Below are positions 45,727-56,212 of a stretch of DNA of 64,000 bases, in pieces. The notes beneath the pieces were generated by a model. The model made no database searches. It was given only the letters and a program-made list of their open reading frames with translations, and had not been told where the DNA came from. A program made the position numbers and the translations under genes. Location of the stretch: positions 192,345 to 256,344 of the forward strand of contig NZ_NEGZ01000001.1 of the NCBI RefSeq assembly GCF_002127585.1, given 5' to 3'. This DNA is from Janthinobacterium sp. GW458P. Its GTDB lineage: Bacteria; Pseudomonadota; Gammaproteobacteria; Burkholderiales; Burkholderiaceae_D. Within the stretch, counting starts at the first letter, position 1; each line of letters begins with the position of its first letter.

Positions 45727-46146
45727 ATGACGAGTCCGCTACTGCCCGAGGCATCGTCCGATATCGCGTGCGCCGGCATCACGATCCTGGTCATCGACGA
45801 CAGCGCCACCGTGCGCAGCGCGGCCGAAAAAGTCCTGCGTGAGGCCGGCTATGGCGTGGTGGTGGCGGAAAACGGTTTCGATGCGCTGGCCAAGGTTGGA
45901 GATTGCCGCCCGGCGCTGATCGTGTGCGACATCCTGATGCCGCGCCTCGATGGCTATCGTACATGTGCGCTGATCAAGGCCAGCGCGGCGTTCCATGCCA
46001 CGCCGGTGCTGATGCTGTCGTCGAAGGAGGGCTTGTTCGACCGGGCGCGCGGCGTCATGGCCGGCGCCAGCGCCTGTCTGGCCAAGCCGCTGGCGCCGGA
46101 GGCGCTGCTGGCGGCCGTGCGGCAGCACCTGGCCAGCCGTTTTTAG
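45727..46146 (+). CDS. pilG: Twitching-motility response regulator PilG
   Basis: A 139-residue single-domain CheY-like receiver. Start ATG 45727 (MTSPLLPEASS) is chosen; GTG 45694 is also in frame. ILVIDDSATVRSAAEKVLRE gives the acidic pocket, ALIVCDILMPRLDGYRTCAL the phosphorylated Asp, PVLMLSSKEG the Ser/Thr and CLAKPLAPEALL the Lys. Position first in pilG-pilH-pilI-pilJ-chpA identifies it as PilG, which promotes pilus extension and cAMP signalling in Pseudomonas. Confidence 0.9.
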   Translation: MTSPLLPEASSDIACAGITILVIDDSATVRSAAEKVLREAGYGVVVAENGFDALAKVGDCRPALIVCDILMPRLDGYRTCALIKASAAFHATPVLMLSSKEGLFDRARGVMAGASACLAKPLAPEALLAAVRQHLASRF

Positions 46147-46184
46147 TATGATGTATACAACGCAGCAAGGAAGTAAACAAACAC

Positions 46185-46550
46185 ATGGCCATACACACAA
46201 TTCTGATCGTCGATGACTCGCCGACAGAACGTTATTACCTGAGCGAGATGCTGGTGCGTGCCGGTTACGCCGTGCTGACGGCGCAAGACGGCGCCGACGC
46301 GCTGGCGCAACTGAAGCAGGCCAGGCCCGACCTGATCCTGATGGATGTGGTGATGCCAGGTGCGAATGGCTTCCAGATCACGCGCGCGATCGCGCGCGAT
46401 CCCGAGCTGCAGGATGTGCCGGTGATTATCTGTTCCAGCAAGAGCCAGGAAACGGACCGCATCTGGGGTCTGCGCCAGGGCGCGCGCGATTACCTGGTCA
46501 AGCCGGTGGTCGAAGCCGATCTGCTGGCGAAGATCGCGGCGCTGTCCTAG
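46185..46550 (+). CDS. pilH: Twitching-motility response regulator PilH
   Basis: A 121-residue single-domain receiver. ILIVDDSPTERYYLSEMLVR, DLILMDVVMPGANGFQITRA (phospho-Asp), VIICSSKSQETDR and DYLVKPVVEADLLAKI make a complete receiver; the PTERYYL signature is typical of PilH. In Pseudomonas PilH opposes PilG, possibly as a phosphate sink. It lies 38 bp after pilG and 3 bp before pilI. Confidence 0.95.
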   Translation: MAIHTILIVDDSPTERYYLSEMLVRAGYAVLTAQDGADALAQLKQARPDLILMDVVMPGANGFQITRAIARDPELQDVPVIICSSKSQETDRIWGLRQGARDYLVKPVVEADLLAKIAALS

Positions 46551-46553
46551 GCA

Positions 46554-47177
46554 ATGCGCACGATGCCTGGCAATGGCGTGCCCACATCGGCTTTTCCGCC
46601 TGCCGCCGTCCTGCCGACTTTCGACGCGGCACGCCGGCAGGGGCGCTTGCGTCAGTACCAGCTGCAATTGATCGAACGCGTGCAGGCCGCGCGCAGCGGC
46701 GCACTGGCGGCCCGCAAGGAGCTGGGCGTGATGCTCGGTGGCCGGCGTTGTCTGCTGGACCTGACGCAGCTCGGTGAGATCGTCATTCCCGCCGGTTTGC
46801 AGATCCAGGGCGTGCCGCTGGCGCAGGACTGGTACCTGGGCCTGTTGGCCATGCGCGGACGCCTGACGGCCGTCATCGACCTGGCCCGCTACATGGGCGA
46901 ACCCGCCTGCGCGGCAGGCGGCGACAGCCGCATCATCACTTTTTCTCCCCGCCTGGGCATGAATTGCGCGCTGCTGGTCGAACGCGTGCTGGGTTTGCGC
47001 CAGCAGCGCGGCATGCAAGCCATGTCGCTGCACGATGCGTTGCCGTGGGCGGCGCAGGCATTGTGCGACAGCGAAGGGCAGCAGTGGCTACGCCTGGACC
47101 TGGCGCAACTGGTGCAGTCGGAGCGCTTCCTGGACGCCGGCTTCGGCGGCGCCCCCGCACACAAGGACATTTTCTGA
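46554..47177 (+). CDS. pilI: CheW-like adaptor PilI
   Basis: A 207-residue CheW-domain adaptor linking the PilJ receptor to the ChpA kinase. An N-terminal extension of about 65 residues rich in Arg/Gln ([20 protein letters not shown]) precedes the CheW fold: [40 protein letters not shown] and [23 protein letters not shown] 46554. Its stop shares a base with the pilJ start (TGATG), so translation is probably coupled. Confidence 0.92.
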   Translation: MRTMPGNGVPTSAFPPAAVLPTFDAARRQGRLRQYQLQLIERVQAARSGALAARKELGVMLGGRRCLLDLTQLGEIVIPAGLQIQGVPLAQDWYLGLLAMRGRLTAVIDLARYMGEPACAAGGDSRIITFSPRLGMNCALLVERVLGLRQQRGMQAMSLHDALPWAAQALCDSEGQQWLRLDLAQLVQSERFLDAGFGGAPAHKDIF

Positions 47178-49414
47178 TGGGTGCCCATTCCCCTATCCTG
47201 GCGGCCAGCCTGCCCGAAGCGGACAGCGGCCTGGCCGATGTCGCGCTGCCGGATGACCTGCCGCTGCGCCTGCGCGACGCGCTGGGACGGCGCAAGTCGC
47301 TGGCCAGCGCGCCGGCGAGCGACTTGAAGTTGCCGCTGATCGGCCACTTGCCGCTGCAAAAACAATTGAGCATCCTGTCGACGGTAATGGCCCTGAGCCT
47401 GGCCGCCAGCCTGTTGTTCGTCGGCCTGAACACGCGCAGCGGCAATATCGCCTCGGCGCAGACGCAGCTGGCCAGCGATGCGCTGATGCACTCGCAGCGC
47501 ATCGGCAAGGCCACGCCGAACGCGGTGCAGGGCAATCCGGAAGCCTTCCGCCAGCTCGAGGAAAGCCGCAATGAGCTGAACCAGGATTTCCGCCTGATGC
47601 TGCGCGGCGGGACTTATCATGGGCGCGACATCGGCGAATCGCGTTCCGGCTTGCTGGCGGCGGTGGCCGACGCCCGCAAGAAGTGGGCCAGCAGCGACCG
47701 CGCCGCCAGCACCATCCTGCGCCTGAAGACGGAACTGGGCGAATTCGACAAGACCTTGCAGCAATTGAACGCGCTGTCGCCCGCGCTGCTGGCGCAGACG
47801 GAGGAAATCGCCGCCTTGAAGGTGCAGCGGGGCGGCAATGGCCGCGACCTGGCCGTCGTCGGCCGGCTGATGATGCTGACCCAGCGCATGAGCCGCAGCG
47901 CCAGCGAGTTCCTTGCCTCCGGCAGCATCAGCTCGGAAACGGCGTTTTCGCTGGGACGCGACACCACGTATTTCCGCGCTGCCGTCGAGGGCCTGCTCAA
48001 TGGCAGCGTGTCGCTGCAGCTGGCGCCCACGCGCGACGCCGAACTGCGCGAGCGCCTGGTGGCGCTGAAGACCAGTTTTGACGCCTACCAGAAGCTGGTG
48101 TCGTCCATCCTCGACCGCCTGGATAAATTCAGTTCGGCGAAAAGCGCGGAACAGCTGATTTTCAACGAGAACGAAGACCTGCGCCAGCGCCTGACCCTGT
48201 TGCAGCAGATGTATCACGCCAATCAGGAATCGCTGGGCGTGGAATTCTGGCTGATGGTGGCCGGCGTGGTGCTGACCCTGATCGCGGCGGCCGGCATCGG
48301 CCGTGTGCTGTTGCAGGATTCCATCAACCGCACGCGCGATGCGGAGCGTCGCCGCCAGGAAGCGGAAATACAGCGCCTGCTGTCGCAGGAGAAGGAAGAG
48401 CAGGCCAAGGCGCAGAATGACCTGAACCAGGCGGCCATCCTGCGCCTGATGAACGAGTTGCAGAAAGTGGCCGATGGCGACCTGACGGTGCAGGCGACGG
48501 TGTCGGAAGACATCACGGGCGCCATCGCCGATTCCGTCAACTACACGGTCGAGGAATTGCGCGGCCTGGTGGGACGGGTGACGGCCACGGCCGAGCAGGT
48601 GAACCGCGCCTCGACGCAGGCGCAAAGCATCTCCAGCAAGCTTCTGATCGCGTCGCAGCAGCAGTCGCGGGAGATACTCGACGCCAGCGCGACCGTGGTG
48701 AAGATGGCCAACGCGATTACCGACGTGTCGAAATCGGCCAGTGTCTCGGCTGACGTGGCGCGCCAGTCGGTGGCGGCTGCGCTGCAGGGCTCGACGGCGG
48801 TGGAAAATGCGATCAAGGGCATGCATGAAATCCGCGAGCAGATCCAGGACACCTCCAAGCGCATCAAGCGCCTGGGTGAATCGTCGCAGGAAATCGGCGA
48901 AATCACGGAGCTCATTTCCGACATCACCGAGCAGACGAACGTGCTGGCGCTGAACGCGGCCATCCAGGCCGCATCGGCCGGCGAGGCGGGACGCGGCTTT
49001 TCCGTCGTCGCCGAGGAAGTGCAGCGCCTGGCCGAACGCTCGGCCGCCGCCGCCAAGCAGATCGGCGCGCTGGTGCGCACCATCCAGGCCGACACCCAGG
49101 ACGCGACAAGGGCGATGGAAAAATCGACGCAAGGCGTGGTCGAGGGTGCGCGCCTGTCCGACGCGGCCGGCGCCGCGCTGAATGACATCAGCCAGGTGTC
49201 GAAGCACCTGGCCGAGCTGATCCAGGGCATTTCGTTCGCTACCGGCACGCAGGCCGGCTCGGCCAGCGGCGTGGCACTGAATATCCAGCATATCCTGAGC
49301 GTGACGGAGCAGACCCAGGATGGCACGCAGCAAACGGCGCAGTCGATCCACAAGCTGTCAATGCTGGCGCAGGAACTGAAAAACTCGGTGTCGCGCTTCC
49401 GCGTCGCCGCCTGA
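47177..49414 (+). CDS. pilJ: Methyl-accepting chemoreceptor PilJ
   Basis: A 745-residue type IV pilus chemoreceptor. ATG 47177 overlaps the pilI stop. A cytoplasmic lead of about 55 residues precedes the first membrane span near 70 ([20 protein letters not shown]); the periplasmic part holds PilJ-type repeats (residues 90-345: [35 protein letters not shown]); the second span is [17 protein letters not shown]. It is followed by a HAMP-like region and a signalling domain with the hairpin tip [20 protein letters not shown]. There is no C-terminal CheR-binding pentapeptide; it ends VSRFRVAA. Confidence 0.96.
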   Translation: MGAHSPILAASLPEADSGLADVALPDDLPLRLRDALGRRKSLASAPASDLKLPLIGHLPLQKQLSILSTVMALSLAASLLFVGLNTRSGNIASAQTQLASDALMHSQRIGKATPNAVQGNPEAFRQLEESRNELNQDFRLMLRGGTYHGRDIGESRSGLLAAVADARKKWASSDRAASTILRLKTELGEFDKTLQQLNALSPALLAQTEEIAALKVQRGGNGRDLAVVGRLMMLTQRMSRSASEFLASGSISSETAFSLGRDTTYFRAAVEGLLNGSVSLQLAPTRDAELRERLVALKTSFDAYQKLVSSILDRLDKFSSAKSAEQLIFNENEDLRQRLTLLQQMYHANQESLGVEFWLMVAGVVLTLIAAAGIGRVLLQDSINRTRDAERRRQEAEIQRLLSQEKEEQAKAQNDLNQAAILRLMNELQKVADGDLTVQATVSEDITGAIADSVNYTVEELRGLVGRVTATAEQVNRASTQAQSISSKLLIASQQQSREILDASATVVKMANAITDVSKSASVSADVARQSVAAALQGSTAVENAIKGMHEIREQIQDTSKRIKRLGESSQEIGEITELISDITEQTNVLALNAAIQAASAGEAGRGFSVVAEEVQRLAERSAAAAKQIGALVRTIQADTQDATRAMEKSTQGVVEGARLSDAAGAALNDISQVSKHLAELIQGISFATGTQAGSASGVALNIQHILSVTEQTQDGTQQTAQSIHKLSMLAQELKNSVSRFRVAA

Positions 49415-49488
49415 ACGCCGCGCCAGGCGATGGCGCGGCGCATTGTGCGTACCGATTTTTGCGCTAAGATTTCTTTACCGAGGCATGC

Positions 49489-52400
49489 ATGAGCACACCT
49501 GATAGTCCGCAGCAGTCCAAGTCGTTCGACAGCGAACCCCTGTCGTGGGTGATGGTGGAGATCCGCGAAGCGCTGGGCCGCTCGAAAACAGCCCTGTTCG
49601 AGGCGGGTGGCCGCGCGCGCGAGGAGCGCGCCACGGCGTTGCAGCATGCGCGTTCCCACCTGCACCAGGCGCATGGCGCTCTGGTGATGGTCGACGTGGC
49701 CGGCGCCAGCCTGTTGACGGCCAGTGCGGAACAGGCGCTGGCGCGCTTTCGCGACGGCAGCCTGGAATACACGGTGGACCATGCGCAGGTCGTCGCCGAG
49801 CTGTATCTGGCCCTCATCGAATACCTGGAAGACCTGGTAGCCGGCACGCCGCCGCAGCCCACCCGTTTGTTCCCCTATTATCGCGCCCTGCAGGCCATGC
49901 TCGGCGCGGAGCGCATCCACCCGGCAGACCTGTTTTTCCCGCCCGCCGCCATGCTGGAAGGGCATGCCATCGCGCTGTCCGACACGCCTTGCGTGGCGGA
50001 CTATCCAGCCTGGCGCGGCCGCTTTGAAAAATCCCTGCTGCCCTTCCTGAAGGCGGCAGACGCCGGCGCGCAACGCCAGCATGCCGCTGCCCTGCACGAA
50101 ACCCTGACCCTGGTGGCCGATGCACAGCAGGAAGCGCCGGCGCGCACCTTCTGGTTCGTCATGCAGGCGTTCGCCGAACTGGCCGCCAGCGGGCAGGGCG
50201 CGCATGGCCTGTACGCCAAGCAGCTGTTTGGCCTGATTAACTTGCAATTGCGGCGCCTGGCGCAGGGCGCGGGGAGCCTGCCCGAGGCGATGCTGCGCGA
50301 TGCGCTGTTCTTTATCGCCGCGGCAGCCGAACCGACGCCGGCGGCGCTTCAGCTGCGCGCCGCTTTCGCGCTCGATGACCTGGTGGCCGACGACGTGGAA
50401 ACGCGGCGTTATGGCCAGGTCGACCAGGATGCGCTGCACGGCGCACGCGCGGCCCTGGCGCAGGCGCGGGTCAGTTGGAGCCGTTTGGCGCAAGCTGACC
50501 TCGATCCGGCGCTGGGCGCGGCATTCGAGCAGTCCTTGCACCAGGTGGCGGCGCAGAGCGATGTGCTGAAGCTGCCGGCCCTGGCCAGTTTGCTGCGCCA
50601 GTGCGCGGCCGTGGCGCAGCAGGCCGTGGCCAGTGGCCGCAGTGCCCCTCTGGAGCTGGAAATCGGCACCGCGCTGCTGTTTGCCGACACGGGGCTGGAG
50701 CAGGTGCGCCGCCTGCCCGATGATTTCGCGGGCAATGCGGAAACCATCGCCGCGCGCCTGCAGGCGCTGCTGGCGGGTGAGGCCCCGCCTGCCGCCGCTG
50801 GTGAGCTGTCACGCCAGATCGAACAGGGGCAGACCGTTGCTGCGCTGGCCGATGACATGAAAACGGGGCTGCGGCAGGTGGAAAGACTGCTCAACGAGTA
50901 TTACGTGGACGGGGAGCGGCACGCCGCCCTTGATGGTGTGGGAGCGGTGCTGCAGCAGTTGCAGGAGCAGCTGGCCGGACTGGACCAGGACGATGCCGGC
51001 GCCGCCGTGCGGCAGATCGATGCGGCAGTGCGGCAGCTGTCCTCCAGCGAGGCACCGGCCGCAGCGCTCGACGAAATCGCGCAAAATGTCAGCGCGCTGG
51101 GTTTTTTTGTCGATATGCTGGGCCGCAATGCGCAAGCGGCGAAGGGACGCTTTCATTTTGACGCGGCCGCCGGCAGCTTCCGCGCGCTGCCATTTGAGAA
51201 GGTGGCTGCCACCGGTACGGTACCCGTGCCGCTGCTGGACCAGGCCTTGCCGCCGGCCGTGCCGTCTACCGGCGAGGCGGCGCCGGCGACGGCCGGAGTC
51301 GACGCGGAGATGCTCGACATCTTCCTCACCGAGGCGCGCGAAGTGCTGGCCTTTGTCGACACGACACTGGCCTTGCCGCGCGAGCAGGCCGCCAGCGGCG
51401 AACACCTGGCCATGCTGCGCCGTTCCTTCCACACCTTGAAAGGCAGCAGCCGCATGATCGGCCTGGCGCAGTTTGCCGAAGCGGCTGGCGCCATGGAGCG
51501 CGTCATGAATACCTGGCTGGCCGAGGCGCGCCCGGCGAGCGACGACCTGTTTACCCTGTTGAATTACGGCTGGTACCAGCTCAGCGAATGGGTGGCTGAA
51601 CTGGAAGGGGGAGCGGGGCGCGAACGCGAGGCAGGCATGCTGCTGATGGCGGCCGAACGCGTGCGCGAAGGCGGACCGTTCGTACTGCGCAAGCCGCGTC
51701 CCGTCGCACCCGAGACGGTGGCGAAGGCGGCCGCACCGGTGAGCAGCAACGGCAATGTGATCGGTTTTCCCGCAGCGACTGCACCGTTGGTGCACGAAGC
51801 GCCTGACGATAACCTGAAACACGTGGGTGAGCTGCGCATCAGCCTGCCCTTGTACAACATCTACCTGGCCGAGACGGACGAATTACTGCGCGTGCTGACG
51901 CGCGACTTTGGCGAGTGGCGCCATGAGCAGCGCGCCGTCAGTGCGGAGGCGCTGCAAGCCGTGCATACCCTGGCGGGCACGTCCGGCACCGTGGGTTTCC
52001 AGTCTTTGCGCGACCTGGCGCTGGCGCTGGAGACGACCATAGAAAGCGTGGTGCCGCCGCTGGCCGGCTTGCAGGATGCGCAGCACGACGTGCTGGAACA
52101 GGCCACGCAGCGCATCGCGCAGATGCTGCAGGCTTTCGCGCTGGGCGACCTGCCTCCAGCGCAGCCGGACATGGTCGAAACGCTCAATACCTTGTGGCGC
52201 ACCTTGACGGCAATGCCTGGCGAGAGCAGGGGTGCGCAGCTGGACTCCCTGTTTGCCGCCGCCTACGCCAGCATCGTCGGCATGCCGGTGCCTGCCGCCG
52301 AGGCGTCGGCCGAGGTTCCTGTTTCGCAGCTCGATACCTTGTTCGAGGCAACGTATGCGAGCATTGTCGGCGAGGCGGCGTCCTCGCCGCCAGCCGCGCC

Positions 52401-54747
52401 AGAACTGCACATTGGCGCCAGCGATGACCTGTTCGACGCCGGCTTCGAGCACGCGCCGCCATTGGAGCACGCGCTGCCGGAGGCGCTGGTCCCCGCCATC
52501 ATGCCGGCGGATGCGGCCGCGCTGCTTGCCGCCAGCGCCGGCATCAGCGATGAACTCGATCTCGATCTGTTGTCCGTCTTCCTGGAGGAAGGCGCCGATT
52601 TGCTGCCGCAGATCGGCGAGGCGCTGCGCAGCTGGCAGCAGCACCCGCACGACAACGGTCAGGCTCAGATGCTGTTGCGCACCCTGCATACGGTCAAGGG
52701 CAGCGCGCGCATGGCGGGCGCCATGCGCCTGGGCCAGCATGCGCATGAAATTGAAACGCATATCGAAAACATGCTGCATGCCGGCACAGCCACGCCGCAG
52801 GCGTTCGAGGAATTGCTGGCCCATTACGACCATGCGTTGCACCTGTTCGAACAGTTGCAGCAGCCTTTGCTGCCCTTGCCGGGCATGGAAGACACACCGG
52901 CCGCCGAACCGAAGGCCGCCCTGGTGCGCGTGCGCGCCGATATTCTCGACCGCCTGGTGAACCAGGCGGGGGAGGTATCGATCACGCGCTCGAAAATGGA
53001 AAATGAAGTGGGCGTGCTGGGCGCTTCGCTGGCGGAGTTTTCCGATAATTTACAGCGCCTGCGGCGCCAGTTGCGCGAAGTGGAAATGCAGGCCGAGTCG
53101 CAGATCGCCTCGCGCATGGCCGTGGGCAGCGAACGCGATTTCGATCCGCTCGAATTCGACCGCTTTACGCGCCTGCAGGAACTGACGCGGATGATGGCCG
53201 AAAGCGTCAACGATGTGGCGTCTTTCCATGAGAACCTCAGTCACAGCGTCGACGCGGTGACGGACGACCTGGTGCTGCAGGCGCGCCTGACGCGCGAACT
53301 GCAGCGCGACCTGATGCAGGTCCGCATGGTGCCGTTTGCCAGCATCGCCGAACGGCTGTTTCGCGTGGCGCGGCAAAGCGCCAAGGAAGTCGACAAGCGG
53401 GTCAACCTCGATATCCGCGGCGGCGGCGTGGAGATCGACCGCAGCGTGCTTGAACGCATGGCGGCGCCGTTTGAGCACCTGCTGCGCAACGCCATCGTGC
53501 ACGGCGTCGAGCCGCGCCACGCGCGCCTGGCGGCGGGCAAGAGCGAAACGGGCGAGCTGCTGGTGCAGGTGAGCCAGCAGGGAAATGAAGTGGAGATCGC
53601 CTTTTCCGACGATGGCGGGGGCCTGGACCTGGAGCGCATCCGCGCCAAGGCGCACGGCGCCGGCCTGCTGGCGCCGGACGCGCAGTTGAGCGACGCGCAG
53701 GCGGCCGAGCTGATTTTTACGCCGGGATTTTCCACCGCCGATAGCCTGACGGAACTGGCTGGGCGCGGTTTTGGCATGGACATCGTGCGCTCCGAAGCGC
53801 TGGCCCTGGGCGGGCGCGTGGAAACGCTGACGCAGGCGGGCCAGGGTATGCGCTTCACCATCCACCTGCCGCTGACCCTGGCCGTCACGCAAGTGGTGCT
53901 GCTGGCGGCACACGGCAAGACCTATGCCTTGCCATCTGTGCTGGTCGAGCAGGTGCTGCACCTGAAGGGCGAGCAGCTGGAGCAGGTGCAGGCAGCCGGC
54001 TGCATCGAGTCGCACGGACAGGCGCTGGCGCTGCATCACCTCTCGTCCATGCTGGGCGAGACGCCAGCGGCGCAGGCCGTGCAGCGTTACGTGCCCGTGC
54101 TGCTGCTGAGAAATGGCAACGACAGGCTGGCGCTGCAGGTCGACGATGTGCTGGGCAACCGCGAGGTGGTGGTCAAGCATGTGGGGCCGCAACTGGCGCG
54201 CATGCCGGGCATTGCCGGCGCCACGGTGCTGGGCACGGGCGACATCGTGCTGATCCTGAACCCGGTGGCCCTGGCGCAGCACCTGGAGCATCACCCCGAA
54301 CTGCTGTCGCAATACGTGCTGGCGAGCAGCGCACAGCGGAGCGCCGCCAGCGGGCTGGCCGCGCCGCGCGCCTGCGTCATGGTGGTCGACGATTCTCTGA
54401 CCGTGCGTCGCGTGATGCAGCGTCTGTTTGAACGCGAAGGCTATCAGGTGCTGCTGGCCAAAGACGGTGTCGATGCGCTGGAGCAGCTGCACGCACTGGA
54501 AGCGGAGACCCTGCCGGCGCTGCTGCTGGTCGATGTGGAAATGCCGCGCATGGACGGCTTTGACCTGACGCGCAATGTGCGCAGCGATGAAAAAACACGC
54601 GCCATTCCCGTCATCATGATCACCTCGCGCAGCGCTGACAAGCACCGCACGCATGCCTTTGAACTGGGCGTGAATGCTTATTTCGGCAAGCCGTTCCAGG
54701 AAGATGAGCTGCTGGCCGAGGTGGAGTGCCTGCTGGCGGGTGCCTGA
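49489..54747 (+). CDS. chpA: Hybrid chemosensory kinase ChpA/PilL
   Basis: A 1752-residue CheA-type hybrid kinase. Residues 1-600 are helical and degenerate Hpt-like (LHQAHGALVMVDVAG without an active His pattern). Three canonical Hpt domains have phospho-His at about 648 (HTLKGSSRMIG), 826 (HTLAGTSGTVG) and 1067 (HTVKGSARMAG). A dimerisation region, an HATPase domain (N box near 1334, DDGGGLD near 1374), a CheW-like domain (about 1440-1600) and a C-terminal receiver follow, with phospho-Asp near 1682 in LLLVDVEMPRMDG. The linker at 917-990 repeats a QLDxLF motif. ChpA controls PilG and PilH. The stop is 1 bp from the convergent photolyase stop. Confidence 0.96.
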   Translation: MSTPDSPQQSKSFDSEPLSWVMVEIREALGRSKTALFEAGGRAREERATALQHARSHLHQAHGALVMVDVAGASLLTASAEQALARFRDGSLEYTVDHAQVVAELYLALIEYLEDLVAGTPPQPTRLFPYYRALQAMLGAERIHPADLFFPPAAMLEGHAIALSDTPCVADYPAWRGRFEKSLLPFLKAADAGAQRQHAAALHETLTLVADAQQEAPARTFWFVMQAFAELAASGQGAHGLYAKQLFGLINLQLRRLAQGAGSLPEAMLRDALFFIAAAAEPTPAALQLRAAFALDDLVADDVETRRYGQVDQDALHGARAALAQARVSWSRLAQADLDPALGAAFEQSLHQVAAQSDVLKLPALASLLRQCAAVAQQAVASGRSAPLELEIGTALLFADTGLEQVRRLPDDFAGNAETIAARLQALLAGEAPPAAAGELSRQIEQGQTVAALADDMKTGLRQVERLLNEYYVDGERHAALDGVGAVLQQLQEQLAGLDQDDAGAAVRQIDAAVRQLSSSEAPAAALDEIAQNVSALGFFVDMLGRNAQAAKGRFHFDAAAGSFRALPFEKVAATGTVPVPLLDQALPPAVPSTGEAAPATAGVDAEMLDIFLTEAREVLAFVDTTLALPREQAASGEHLAMLRRSFHTLKGSSRMIGLAQFAEAAGAMERVMNTWLAEARPASDDLFTLLNYGWYQLSEWVAELEGGAGREREAGMLLMAAERVREGGPFVLRKPRPVAPETVAKAAAPVSSNGNVIGFPAATAPLVHEAPDDNLKHVGELRISLPLYNIYLAETDELLRVLTRDFGEWRHEQRAVSAEALQAVHTLAGTSGTVGFQSLRDLALALETTIESVVPPLAGLQDAQHDVLEQATQRIAQMLQAFALGDLPPAQPDMVETLNTLWRTLTAMPGESRGAQLDSLFAAAYASIVGMPVPAAEASAEVPVSQLDTLFEATYASIVGEAASSPPAAPELHIGASDDLFDAGFEHAPPLEHALPEALVPAIMPADAAALLAASAGISDELDLDLLSVFLEEGADLLPQIGEALRSWQQHPHDNGQAQMLLRTLHTVKGSARMAGAMRLGQHAHEIETHIENMLHAGTATPQAFEELLAHYDHALHLFEQLQQPLLPLPGMEDTPAAEPKAALVRVRADILDRLVNQAGEVSITRSKMENEVGVLGASLAEFSDNLQRLRRQLREVEMQAESQIASRMAVGSERDFDPLEFDRFTRLQELTRMMAESVNDVASFHENLSHSVDAVTDDLVLQARLTRELQRDLMQVRMVPFASIAERLFRVARQSAKEVDKRVNLDIRGGGVEIDRSVLERMAAPFEHLLRNAIVHGVEPRHARLAAGKSETGELLVQVSQQGNEVEIAFSDDGGGLDLERIRAKAHGAGLLAPDAQLSDAQAAELIFTPGFSTADSLTELAGRGFGMDIVRSEALALGGRVETLTQAGQGMRFTIHLPLTLAVTQVVLLAAHGKTYALPSVLVEQVLHLKGEQLEQVQAAGCIESHGQALALHHLSSMLGETPAAQAVQRYVPVLLLRNGNDRLALQVDDVLGNREVVVKHVGPQLARMPGIAGATVLGTGDIVLILNPVALAQHLEHHPELLSQYVLASSAQRSAASGLAAPRACVMVVDDSLTVRRVMQRLFEREGYQVLLAKDGVDALEQLHALEAETLPALLLVDVEMPRMDGFDLTRNVRSDEKTRAIPVIMITSRSADKHRTHAFELGVNAYFGKPFQEDELLAEVECLLAGA

Positions 54748-54748
54748 T

Positions 54749-56212
54749 CTACGCTACCGCCTTGACTACCGCATAGCGTTCCAGGGTCTCCTTGCGCGCT
54801 TCGTCGTGCTGCACGATGGGATGCGGATAGTCGCGTCCCAGCACGATGTTTTTCTGTTCGAGCAGCATGCGCGGCACCAGCCATGGCGCGTGGATTTCCT
54901 TGTCGCCCAGCGCCTTCAGTTGCGGCAGGTAGCGGCGGATGAAGCGGCCGCCAGCATCGAATTTTTCCGATTGCGTGATCGGGTTGAAAATGCGGAAGTA
55001 GGGCTGGGCGTCGCAGCCGGACGACGAGGCCCACTGCCAGCCGCCGTTGTTCGATGCCAGGTCGAAGTCGTTCAGGTGTAGCGCGAAATACGCTTCGCCG
55101 CGGCGCCAGTCGATGCCCAGATCCTTGATCAGAAAGCAGGCCGTGACCATGCGCAGGCGGTTGTGCATATAGCCGGTCTGGTTCAGCTGCGCCATGGCCG
55201 CGTCGACCAGCGGATAGCCAGTGCGTCCTTCGCACCAGGCCGCGAATCTGGCGTCGGCCTCCGGCCCTGTCTGCCAGGCGATGGCGTCATAGGCCGGCTT
55301 GAAGGCGCCGCCTTCCACGTGCGGGTTCTGGTACAGGATCATGGCGTAGAAGTCGCGCCAGATCAGCTCTGCCAGCCACACGGGCGCGCCATCGCCGCCG
55401 CCGCCCCGATCCATCAGGTCGACGATGGTGCGCACCAGGTAGCGCAGCGAGACGGTACCGAAGCGCAGATGCATGGACAGGTAGGACGGCCCCTTCAGGG
55501 CGGGAAAGTCGCGCGCCACGTCATAGCGCGCTGCGCGCGGCAGGAAGTCCTCGAACAGCTTGCTGGCGCCGGACATGCCGGTCGGAATCGCCAGGTCGGC
55601 CAGGTTGCTGGCCTCGAAGCCCAGCTCTGCCAGGGTGGGCAACGATGCGGGTGTCCCGGCGCGCGGCGGCGCCAGGCTGGCCGCGTGCGGCTCGATGGCG
55701 AACGGCGCCAGGCAGGCCGGTTCGGCGCGCATTTTCTTCAGCCACGCATTCTTGTACGGCGTGTAGACGGTGTAAGGCTTGGCCGAGAGCGTCAGCACCT
55801 CGTCCTTTTCAAAGATCACCTGGTCCTTGAAGCTGAACCACAGGCGCGCGTCGGCGGTCAGCGCGGCAGCCACGGCTGCGTCCCGGGCGATGGCTTGCGG
55901 TTCGTAGTCGTGGTTGGCAAAGACGGCGTCCGCCTGCAGTTCGGCGGCCAGACGCGGGATGGCCTGGGCCGCATCCGCGTGCAGCACGATCAGGTCGCCA
56001 CCCAGCTGGCGCAGTTCGGCAGCCAGTTCGGCCACGCTGGCATGGATGAAATCGACGCGCCGGTCGCGCCGCGGCAAGGCGGCCAGGATGCTTGTGTCGT
56101 AGATGAATACACAATGCACGGCCTGACTCTGGCGCAGGGCGTGATGCAGCGCAGCATGGTCAAATGCGCGCAAATCGCGCCGGAACCATACCAGGGAAGT
56201 CTTAATCGTCAT
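54749..56212 (-). CDS. phrB: Deoxyribodipyrimidine photolyase
   Basis: A 487-residue class I CPD photolyase that repairs UV-induced pyrimidine dimers with FAD and light. The N-terminal antenna domain starts SLVWFRRDLRAFDHAALHHA; the FAD-binding part has YLSMHLRFGTVSLRYLVRTI, WLAELIWRDFYAMILYQNPH, GRTGYPLVDAAMAQLNQTGY and MHNRLRMVTACFLIKDLGID, ending with SNNGGWQWASSSGCDAQPYF. The Trp relay region is intact. Some cryptochromes look similar, but the full set of repair-enzyme motifs favours photolyase. It is convergent with chpA without spacer. Confidence 0.95.
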   Translation of the reverse strand: MTIKTSLVWFRRDLRAFDHAALHHALRQSQAVHCVFIYDTSILAALPRRDRRVDFIHASVAELAAELRQLGGDLIVLHADAAQAIPRLAAELQADAVFANHDYEPQAIARDAAVAAALTADARLWFSFKDQVIFEKDEVLTLSAKPYTVYTPYKNAWLKKMRAEPACLAPFAIEPHAASLAPPRAGTPASLPTLAELGFEASNLADLAIPTGMSGASKLFEDFLPRAARYDVARDFPALKGPSYLSMHLRFGTVSLRYLVRTIVDLMDRGGGGDGAPVWLAELIWRDFYAMILYQNPHVEGGAFKPAYDAIAWQTGPEADARFAAWCEGRTGYPLVDAAMAQLNQTGYMHNRLRMVTACFLIKDLGIDWRRGEAYFALHLNDFDLASNNGGWQWASSSGCDAQPYFRIFNPITQSEKFDAGGRFIRRYLPQLKALGDKEIHAPWLVPRMLLEQKNIVLGRDYPHPIVQHDEARKETLERYAVVKAVA

